Positions 7,526 to 12,644 of a stretch of 12,644 nt of DNA are shown here, in pieces (positions within the stretch are counted from its first letter, which is position 1; every line of letters starts with the position of its first letter). The translations under genes were made by a program, and so were the position numbers. The stretch spans positions 1 to 12,644 of the forward strand of contig JAEDGE010000055.1 in the NCBI GenBank assembly GCA_016297675.1. The letters run 5' to 3'. This DNA comes from Oscillospiraceae bacterium. Its GTDB lineage: Bacteria > Bacillota > Clostridia > Oscillospirales > Ruminococcaceae. The notes beneath the pieces were generated by a model that saw nothing but the letters and a program-made list of their open reading frames with translations, ran no database searches and was not told the DNA's origin.

Positions 7526-8002
7526 TTACTTGTGATAGGGACTGCCGCCTAAAATCTGATAGCCTCGATAAATCTGCTCCAACAGCATCACCCTCGCCAA
7601 TTGATGCGGAAACGTCATCGCTGACATGGAAAGCCGCAAATCTGCCGCCTGCTTTACACATTCCGCCAATCCATAAGAACTGCCAATCAGCAATGTGACT
7701 GCCGCATCTCCCTGCACAGCAGCACGCTGCAACAGCTTTGCAAACTGCGGGCTGTCCATCTGTTTCCCCTCTATACACATCGCAATCGTAAAGCCTTTTT
7801 TTCGTTTCAACAGCGGCTGTGCCTCTTTTTCCAGTGCTGCTGCAATCTCTTTTTCAGATGGTCGCTCCGGCAGCGAAACCGGCTCCAACTCCACACACTG
7901 CAATTTACAAAAACGAGAAAGCCGTTTTTCATATTCCGCACAAGCTGCCCGCAAATACGGTTCTTTCAGCTTGCCATATGTTAAAAGCTGTACCAGCTGC
8001 AT
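7526..8002 (-). CDS. rlmH: 23S rRNA (pseudouridine1915-N3)-methyltransferase RlmH
   Basis: This 158-residue SPOUT-fold methyltransferase methylates pseudouridine 1915 of 23S rRNA in helix 69 using SAM, acting on assembled 70S ribosomes as a homodimer. The knotted C-terminal SAM site is visible: LLIGSSYGL (104-112), then LSMSAMTFPHQLARVMLLEQIYRGY (124-148), ending in the diagnostic PYHK (155-158). Length matches the family exactly. The glycine pair common in the LIGG motif is Gly-Ser here, a mild variation. The ATG at 8002 is one base after the stop codon of the upstream walJ-like gene (TGA-G-ATG), and a GGCGGTGA site lies within that gene's end, so translation is probably coupled. Confidence 0.95.
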   Translation of the reverse strand: MQLVQLLTYGKLKEPYLRAACAEYEKRLSRFCKLQCVELEPVSLPERPSEKEIAAALEKEAQPLLKRKKGFTIAMCIEGKQMDSPQFAKLLQRAAVQGDAAVTLLIGSSYGLAECVKQAADLRLSMSAMTFPHQLARVMLLEQIYRGYQILGGSPYHK

Positions 8003-8003
8003 C

Positions 8004-8783
8004 TCAAAAAATCACCGCCTTTTCCAATCCAGTCGGTGCAGCAACCTGCAAGATGTAATCCCGATTCCGCTGCATGCCTGAAAGACCAGACAAGGCTGCC
8101 TGTTCCGCACAGTCCGGCGTATTGTTGTGCTGGCTCAGATGTCCCAAAATTAGCCTTGTCGTACCAGTTTCCACCAGTTCTCTGGCAAAGGCAGCACTAT
8201 CGGTATTGGACAGGTGTCCCTTTTTCCCTCGAATTCGTGCCTTCAAAAATGCCGGATAAGAACCGTTTTTCAGCATAGATTCCTCATAATTGGACTCTAA
8301 TAATACCAAATCGCAGCCTTGTACACCGTTCCGAACCGCTTCTGTCACTTCCCCCAAATCCGTACAAATGGCACAAGTACGGTCGTCTGCTGTATGGACA
8401 CGATATCCACAGCTGCCTGCGGTATCATGTGGGGTCAAAAAGGGCGTAATTTCCCAGTTGTCGGAAATGATTTGCGTTTGCTCCATGGGAATCAAAGGTA
8501 CATCTATACAGAGTTGTTCTGCCAATTCTTGCAACGTTTCCGCCGTCCCACAGAGCGGAACAGGATGCTGCTTCAAAAAAACTCGCAGTCCAGCAATGTG
8601 GTCACTGTGCGTATGTGTGATACAGATTGCCTGTACCGCTTCGGGAGAAATGTCACGCTCTCGCAGTGCTGCACAAAGCCTTCGGCAGGAAACACCAATG
8701 TCAAAGAGAATCCCAGCTTTTTCATTGCCCAGATAGGCAGCGTTGCCAGAACTGGAACTAAAGAGAGAGTAAAATTTTGCCAT
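8004..8783 (-). CDS. walJ: MBL-fold metallohydrolase, WalJ/YycJ type
   Basis: This 259-residue metallo-beta-lactamase-fold protein resembles WalJ/YycJ, a conserved Firmicutes protein linked by genomic context and genetics to cell-wall and division control; relatives have been reported to have DNA nuclease activity. The two-metal site is complete: HTHSDH (57-62), His119 in TPHDTAG, Asp142 in CTDLGE, and His215 in GHLSQHNN (214-221). The N-terminal FYSLFSSSSGNAAYL is characteristic of the family. It starts at 8783 with AAGGATGA about 10 bases upstream. rlmH follows by one base, a linkage also seen around walJ in Bacillus and Staphylococcus, but the walRKHI genes that normally precede it are absent here: a terminator and murA lie upstream instead. 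The symbol is by family resemblance. Confidence 0.87.
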   Translation of the reverse strand: MAKFYSLFSSSSGNAAYLGNEKAGILFDIGVSCRRLCAALRERDISPEAVQAICITHTHSDHIAGLRVFLKQHPVPLCGTAETLQELAEQLCIDVPLIPMEQTQIISDNWEITPFLTPHDTAGSCGYRVHTADDRTCAICTDLGEVTEAVRNGVQGCDLVLLESNYEESMLKNGSYPAFLKARIRGKKGHLSNTDSAAFARELVETGTTRLILGHLSQHNNTPDCAEQAALSGLSGMQRNRDYILQVAAPTGLEKAVIF

Positions 8784-8849
8784 AGAAGTTTCATCCTTCG
8801 TCTTGTTTCAAAAAACAGCTGTTCTTGCTGCTTTTCTCATCTGTTCATC

Positions 8850-8882
8850 AAAAAAATGCCCTCTTCCTGAAAAAAGAGGGCA
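8850..8882 (-). terminator. Rho-independent terminator of murA
   Basis: On the minus strand TGCCCTCTT pairs with AAGAGGGCA (9 bp, 8-base loop, 8857-8882), followed by a run of seven T's (complement of 8850-8856). It stands 72 bases after the murA stop and before the walJ-like gene, so the two are probably transcribed separately. The short 67-base gap before walJ shows no convincing promoter. Confidence 0.9.
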
Positions 8883-8953
8883 GCTGCTTTGGCTGCGGTC
8901 ACACAGAACAAATCTTGCTCATTTGCTCTGTCAAACCGCACCCTTCTATTTTC

Positions 8954-10237
8954 TTACAACGCTTCCCGCAGTGTGGAAACGGGTGTGGAGACTTTTTCAA
9001 TCTCTGCACCAACCTGCCGCAGCTTCTCATCCAAACAAGAATAACCACGTTCAATATGATAGATGTCTTCAATTTCTGTGACACCTCGTGCAGCCAAACC
9101 TGCAATAATCAATGCAGCTCCTGCACGCAAATCACATGCCTTCACCGGTGCACCTGTCAGCTTTCCAGTGCCCTCTACAACTGCTACTTTTCCATCGACA
9201 GAAATATCTGCACCCATTCGCCGTAGTTCATCCACATACCGGAATCGCTGTTCCCAGACCCCTTCTGTGATAATACTGGTTCCTTCTGCCAGTGTCAGCA
9301 GCGTTGTAATTTGCGGCTGCATATCTGTTGGGAATCCCGGATGTGGCATGGTCTTGACATTTGTCCGTACCAGCGGACCATCTACCCAAACCCGCACACT
9401 GTCGTCAAATTCTTCCACATTCACACCGATTTTCCGCAGCTTCATCGTAATCGGTTCCAAATGCTTTGGAATCACATTCTTTACCAGCACATCCCCATGT
9501 GTAGCCGCTGCTGCAATCATGAATGTACCGGCTTCAATCTGATCCGGAATCACAGAATATGTGGTGCCATGCAAATGCTGTACGCCTCGAATTTTAATCA
9601 CATCGGTTCCGGCTCCCATGATGTCCGCTCCCATGGAGTTCAGGAAGTTCGCAAGATCTACAATATGCGGTTCTTTTGCTGCATTTTCAATGACCGTTAA
9701 CCCCTCAGCCCGAACAGCTGCCAGCATGGCATTCATCGTCGCTCCGACAGAAACCACATCTAAGTAAATCTGACTGCCTGTCAGTTTTTCTGCAACCAAG
9801 TCCACCATGCCATGCTGAATATTACACTTTGCTCCCAGTGCTGCAAATGCTTTCAGATGCTGATCAATCGGACGATCTCCCAGCGGACATCCGCCCGGCA
9901 TGGAAACCCTTGCTCTTCCGAATTTTCCAAGCAGTGCCCCCAGAAAATAATAGGATGCCCGCATTCTTCTGGCACTTTCATATGGCACACAGAAGTTTTT
10001 CAAGCCAACTGTGGAAATCCGAACGGTTGTCCGATTGAGATAGTCTACCTTTGCCCCCATCTCGTATAGAATCCGCAGGCTGATGGAAACATCACTGATT
10101 TCCGGTACATTCTCCAATACACAAGGCTCATCGCACAGCAAGACCGCTGGAATCAAAGCAACCGCTGCATTTTTTGCTCCGCTGACTTCGATTTCACCAG
10201 AAAGCCGGTGTCCGCCATGAATTACAAATTTATCCAC
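8954..10237 (-). CDS. murA: UDP-N-acetylglucosamine 1-carboxyvinyltransferase
   Basis: This 427-residue enzyme transfers enolpyruvate from phosphoenolpyruvate to UDP-GlcNAc, the first committed step of peptidoglycan synthesis, in the cytosol. Key residues are in place: Lys22-Asn23 in SGAKNAA, the loop Cys117 in PGGCPLGDRPIDQH (the residue alkylated by fosfomycin in Cys-type enzymes), and Asp305 in GFPTDMQPQ. Length is typical (about 420). The start codon is GTG at 10237, supported by AAGGAG about 8 bases upstream and by the expected N-terminus MDKFVIHGG. It begins 84 bases after the cyclophilin lipoprotein stop; I saw no promoter in the gap, so read-through from that gene is likely. Firmicutes often have two MurA copies; the sequence cannot say which this is. 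Confidence 0.97.
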   Translation of the reverse strand: MDKFVIHGGHRLSGEIEVSGAKNAAVALIPAVLLCDEPCVLENVPEISDVSISLRILYEMGAKVDYLNRTTVRISTVGLKNFCVPYESARRMRASYYFLGALLGKFGRARVSMPGGCPLGDRPIDQHLKAFAALGAKCNIQHGMVDLVAEKLTGSQIYLDVVSVGATMNAMLAAVRAEGLTVIENAAKEPHIVDLANFLNSMGADIMGAGTDVIKIRGVQHLHGTTYSVIPDQIEAGTFMIAAAATHGDVLVKNVIPKHLEPITMKLRKIGVNVEEFDDSVRVWVDGPLVRTNVKTMPHPGFPTDMQPQITTLLTLAEGTSIITEGVWEQRFRYVDELRRMGADISVDGKVAVVEGTGKLTGAPVKACDLRAGAALIIAGLAARGVTEIEDIYHIERGYSCLDEKLRQVGAEIEKVSTPVSTLREAL

Positions 10238-10321
10238 TTTATTCTCTCCTTTTGCATCTGATACGGCTTATCTTTCTCTATTTCTCTCGCAGCCGCAAAC
10301 GGACTGCACTGTTGATTTTTT

Positions 10322-11068
10322 CTATGCTGCATCATTTGATGTTTCATCCCCCGAAGCATACCAGTGCAGTTCACTGCCGTCATACGGTTCCACTGTCACG
10401 GATTCCATGACAACAGAAGTATACGGCTTATTGTCGCTGTTTTTATCTTTGATCTCTGAAATGGCAATGGCAACATCCAATCCCTCTACAACCTGTCCGA
10501 ACACCGTATAGTTTCCATCCAGCCACGGTGCACCGCCAATTGTGGTATAGAGTTCTTTCTGTTCTTTGGTGTAAGAGCCGTCGCCATGCTCCTCATATGT
10601 TTCCAGTGTCTCCAGCGATACCGAACCGCCGGTGACAATATAGAACTGGCTGCCGTCCGTATCCGTTCCGCCGTTGTTGGCATAGGCAACAGCCCCTCGC
10701 ACATGAATCAGAGAAGGATCGGTACCGCCGTCAAATTTGCCGCCCCAGATGCTTTCCCCGCCGGTTCCATTTCCCTTTGGATCTCCGCCCTGAATCATAA
10801 AGTTTTCAATCACACGGTGAAACAGCAGTTCGTTATAATAGCCCTCCTTCGCATGTGTGACAAAATTTTCACATGCTTCCGGCAGCAGATCAGAAAATAC
10901 TTTTATTTTAATTGTACCATAATCTTTTACCTGAATGACAACCAATTCTTCCCCTTTTTCCGGTGCAGTAAAATTTTTTACTGCTGCTGTTTCCTGTTTG
11001 CTGGCACAACCTGTCAGCCCTTCCAACAGCAATACACCGCTTAGCAGCAATGCAGGGATTCGTTTCAT
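10322..11068 (-). CDS. Cyclophilin-type peptidyl-prolyl isomerase lipoprotein
   Basis: This 248-residue protein is a secreted lipoprotein with a cyclophilin domain, catalysing cis-trans isomerisation of prolyl bonds during folding outside the membrane. The signal peptide MKRIPALLLSGVLLLEGLTGC ends in lipobox LTGC, so Cys21 would be lipidated. The cyclophilin domain runs from about 42 to 230 and keeps active-site features: FHRV with catalytic Arg85, FMIQGGDPKGNGTGG (90-104), HVRGAVAYAN (122-131), GSQFYIVT (139-146), and a WLDGNYTVFGQVV segment. ATG at 11068 has GAGGTGAG 3 to 4 bases upstream. It has its own strong promoter (11134-11162). A diverged, apparently inactive relative is encoded just upstream. 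murA follows 84 bases later. Confidence 0.94.
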   Translation of the reverse strand: MKRIPALLLSGVLLLEGLTGCASKQETAAVKNFTAPEKGEELVVIQVKDYGTIKIKVFSDLLPEACENFVTHAKEGYYNELLFHRVIENFMIQGGDPKGNGTGGESIWGGKFDGGTDPSLIHVRGAVAYANNGGTDTDGSQFYIVTGGSVSLETLETYEEHGDGSYTKEQKELYTTIGGAPWLDGNYTVFGQVVEGLDVAIAISEIKDKNSDNKPYTSVVMESVTVEPYDGSELHWYASGDETSNDAA

Positions 11069-11133
11069 ATTCTCACCTCAGTTTGTCCAATACCGCTCGT
11101 CAGTTACACATAGTTTACATAAGAACACCCTTT

Positions 11134-11162
11134 ATTATACACGATTTTTTAAGGCTTGTAAA
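11134..11162 (-). promoter_or_regulatory. Strong sigma-A promoter of the cyclophilin lipoprotein gene
   Basis: On the minus strand TTTACA (11157-11162) and TATAAT (11134-11139, exact consensus) are separated by 17 bases. The start would be near 11127, leaving a leader of about 58 bases before ATG at 11068. This suggests the gene, and probably murA after it, is transcribed independently of the upstream cyclophilin-like gene. Confidence 0.85.
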
Positions 11163-11295
11163 GTAGCCATGCCGTTTTTTTCTGCTTGTTTGTCATATTT
11201 GACGGAAAGCCTTTGAAAAACGATTTTACTTTCGTCACAACGCCGCACAAAACAAGAAAACTTTTCCGGTTTATTCACGTTTTTTTACAAGATGT

Positions 11296-12099
11296 TCAGA
11301 CACTATTTTCCGGTACAAACGTATCTTTGTTTGTTTTGCCCCAATTGGTGATTTCAATCTTTTCAATGCAAATGGATTCTTCAGAAAGGGTGCTGTTAGA
11401 AATCGCATCAATGACCTCAAAGCTTTCCTTCCCATATGCCTGTGCAAAAATGGTCATCTGCTGGGAACAATCCGGCACACCGCCCCAGCTCAGGAAAGCA
11501 TCTGTAACCGCTGCCGCACTTTCGTCTGTTTCCTGCATTTGTTCCTTGGTCTCCTCATCGAATACAATGGAATTGCAGACCAAAAAGCGTGTTCCACAAT
11601 AGGAGGCATTATTTCCAAAGAGCATCTTAAAGAAATTATTTTCCGTTTCTGTAACCAGTGCACAAAATGCTCCTCGGAATGACCACAGATCCGCGGTCAG
11701 TTCCGTTTCCACTTTTTGACGGCTTTCATCCAGCTGATCATCCAATGAACCATCTTCATTCGGACTGCCGGCACGAAAATATGCACCGTCCTGCGTTTCG
11801 TAAACATAAGTCCCGTCATAGTATCCCTTTTCTGCCAGTTCTGTAAATTGTGCAACATAGTTTGGTGCAGCCTCTGGATAAAGGACAGCAGTAATATCTC
11901 CCACAGAAGTATGCACAATCATGGCTGGATCTTCATCAGAGGGTGTTTCCAGTTGAAGCAAATGTGCCTCACTCATATCTACATAAGTGTCGTTCTGTGC
12001 CATTTGAACGGTACAGGAAAACATGGTTAAGCTGATTAAAGAGGCAATTACTAAAATAACCAGTAGAATTGAAACACCCTTTTTATTTAATTTCGCCAT
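11296..12099 (-). CDS. Membrane-anchored cyclophilin-like protein lacking catalytic residues
   Basis: This 267-residue protein has one N-terminal hydrophobic segment (about 9-29) that would anchor it, with the rest outside the cell. Its C-terminal part lines up along its length with the neighbouring cyclophilin lipoprotein: IVHTSVGDITAVLYPEAAPN (61-80) matches the opening strands, FRGAFCAL (140-147) matches HVRGAVAY, GTRFLV (168-173) matches GSQFYI, and FAQAYGKESFEVIDAIS corresponds to FGQVVEGLDVAIAIS. The catalytic FHRV is replaced by a stretch reading YVYET (98-102) and FMIQGGDP by AYFRAGSP. The active-site Arg and Gln are therefore missing, and it probably binds peptide without isomerising it, or has another role. 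Cys29 is not in a good lipobox (MFSC). ATG at 12099 has AAGGAGT 3 to 4 bases upstream. I saw no clear promoter between it and repeat block B. The function is not known. Confidence 0.85.
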   Translation of the reverse strand: MAKLNKKGVSILLVILVIASLISLTMFSCTVQMAQNDTYVDMSEAHLLQLETPSDEDPAMIVHTSVGDITAVLYPEAAPNYVAQFTELAEKGYYDGTYVYETQDGAYFRAGSPNEDGSLDDQLDESRQKVETELTADLWSFRGAFCALVTETENNFFKMLFGNNASYCGTRFLVCNSIVFDEETKEQMQETDESAAAVTDAFLSWGGVPDCSQQMTIFAQAYGKESFEVIDAISNSTLSEESICIEKIEITNWGKTNKDTFVPENSV

Positions 12100-12180
12100 A
12101 TTACTCCTTTCCAGTTGGAATCAAAAGTTTTTTCAAATATTTCATAAGCATGCATTTTGTATGTTTTCCCACGAAAAATG

Positions 12181-12373
12181 GGCTGCCATACGCCGTAGGC
12201 GACTATGGTCAAGCTGATTCAGCTTGGCGAGGGGGATTCCCCACAGTGTGGGTGATTTCCCACTGCGTGGGAAAATGTCAGTGAAGCTGACAAAAGGGTT
12301 GGGCAAGAATGTCGGCGTAGCCGACAAAGGGGGAGGGCATCCTCTAAAAAGGGGGGGGCAAGCTGCCCCCCTT
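12181..12373 (+). repeat. Palindrome array of repeat block B
   Basis: The first 50 or so bases match 2701-2750 of block A in direct orientation. Six short palindromes then follow in about 160 bases: AAGCTGA/TCAGCTT (12211-12225), CCCACA/TGTGGG (12240-12252), TTTCCCAC/GTGGGAAA (12256-12274), TGTCAG/CTGACA (12276-12292), TGTCGGC/GCCGACA (12310-12326) and GGGGGGCA/TGCCCCCC with loop AGC (12353-12371). Arm sequences all differ but loops are short (1-5 bases). Purine-rich spacers such as AAAGGGTTGGG and AAAGGGGGAGGGC stand between some of them. It lies upstream of the cyclophilin-like gene. No gene is seen in it. The preceding 12100-12180 holds only the leader of that gene. Confidence 0.85.
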
Positions 12374-12374
12374 G

Positions 12375-12593
12375 CAAAGAAATGAGTTGCAATCGGTCAA
12401 TGGATGAGAAACAAGATACCGCTGTCCGCCTTCTAATGAAACAAAACGGTACGAAATACAGAAATTTCGCGTTGTCAGACTGCAAGTTGGCGTACAGAAT
12501 AGGGCGGACAGCGGACACAGGCAGACAGCGGAGCGAATCTGCCGGACGGTTCAGAAAAGGTTTCCCTAAGAAATCCGAACGCGGATTTGCGTG
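12375..12593 (+). repeat. Conserved core of repeat block B
   Basis: This is the second copy of the roughly 220-base core at 2784-3004, same orientation, with scattered substitutions (roughly 75-80% identity by eye) and only small indels. It begins directly after the AGC-loop hairpin as in block A, so hairpin plus core form one unit. The minus-strand frame here is open across the core and into the palindrome array, but block A's matching frame is interrupted differently, the codons run through palindromic repeats, and no ribosome binding site was found, so I do not call a gene. Confidence 0.85.
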
Positions 12594-12607
12594 GTTCGCA
12601 GAGGGAG

Positions 12608-12635
12608 CCAGCTTGACCGCAGTCGCCATTCGGCG
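12608..12635 (-). repeat. Inverted terminal copy of the short repeat unit
   Basis: The reverse complement of about 12611-12633 matches 12190-12213 (CGCC, GGCGACT, GGTCAAGCTG shared) with a few differences. Block B is thus bounded by imperfect inverted repeats of about 25 bases in a unit of about 445 bases. The window ends nine bases later, so what lies beyond is unknown. Confidence 0.7.
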
Positions 12636-12644
12636 GATGACACT

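Noticed and set aside
7389..7778. A 130-residue N-terminal extension fused to the radical SAM protein.
   Set aside because: It is an out-of-frame shadow of rlmH plus the intergenic gap; family-like sequence and a GAGGTG site both begin at 7388.
10238..10321. Promoter, riboswitch or terminator before murA.
   Set aside because: Only a small imperfect stem (near GCAG/CTGC) with no T-run and no recognisable hexamers was seen.
12013..12030. Lipoprotein signal for the cyclophilin-like protein (Cys29).
   Set aside because: The residues before the Cys (MFS) do not fit a lipobox, and the hydrophobic stretch reads better as a membrane anchor.
12100..12180. Promoter for the cyclophilin-like gene.
   Set aside because: A TATGAA-like -10 exists on the minus strand but there is no acceptable -35 at 16-18 bases, so it is not called.
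12211..12371. CRISPR array.
   Set aside because: The palindromes have different sequences and irregular spacing; there is no constant repeat and no cas gene.
12219..12629. Minus-strand 136-codon frame across repeat block B.
   Set aside because: Same repeat-derived peptide as in block A, in a different overall frame context; no start signal or domain.

Overview
The window suggests a Gram-positive, low-to-mid-GC gut or rumen Clostridia member, most likely Ruminococcus or a close Oscillospiraceae relative. This rests on a cytosolic GH94 cellobiose/cellodextrin-type phosphorylase, a Firmicutes-type WalJ-RlmH gene pair, strong AGGAGG-type ribosome binding sites, and dispersed palindrome-rich intergenic repeats of a kind I associate with this group. 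No species can be named from the sequence alone.

Layout. (i) 1-2731: a minus-strand GH94 phosphorylase gene (103-2487) lies between two near-identical 75-bp inverted repeats (1-75 and 2657-2731). (ii) 2618-3004: a repeat block of small palindromes followed by a 220-bp core. It sits between the divergent promoters of the phosphorylase and the next operon. (iii) 3131-6743: a plus-strand transcription unit with a perfect consensus promoter and a closing bidirectional terminator: agmatine deiminase (aguA), N-carbamoylputrescine amidase (aguB), a GNAT acetyltransferase and an AT-rich Cof-type HAD phosphatase. (iv) 6771-8783: minus strand, a WalJ/YycJ-type metallo-beta-lactamase-fold protein, rlmH (1 bp apart) and a small radical SAM protein. 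(v) 8850-12099: minus strand, a membrane-anchored protein that looks like a catalytically dead cyclophilin, then a cyclophilin lipoprotein with its own promoter, then murA (GTG start) ending in a terminator. (vi) 12181-12644: a second copy of the repeat block in the same orientation as the first.

Function. AguA and AguB together turn agmatine into putrescine, ammonia and CO2. The acetyltransferase behind them may act on the product, but that is inference. The phosphorylase recovers glucose 1-phosphate from imported beta-glucans or related disaccharides. murA, walJ, rlmH and the two extracytoplasmic cyclophilin-like proteins are envelope and translation housekeeping.

The most unusual material is intergenic. 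The two repeat blocks (about 9.6 kb apart) share an approximately 220-bp core preceded by a hairpin whose arms differ by paired, compensatory changes around the same three-base loop. One block carries six short perfect palindromes within about 160 bp. The paired cyclophilins, one apparently dead, are the most interesting protein-level observation.
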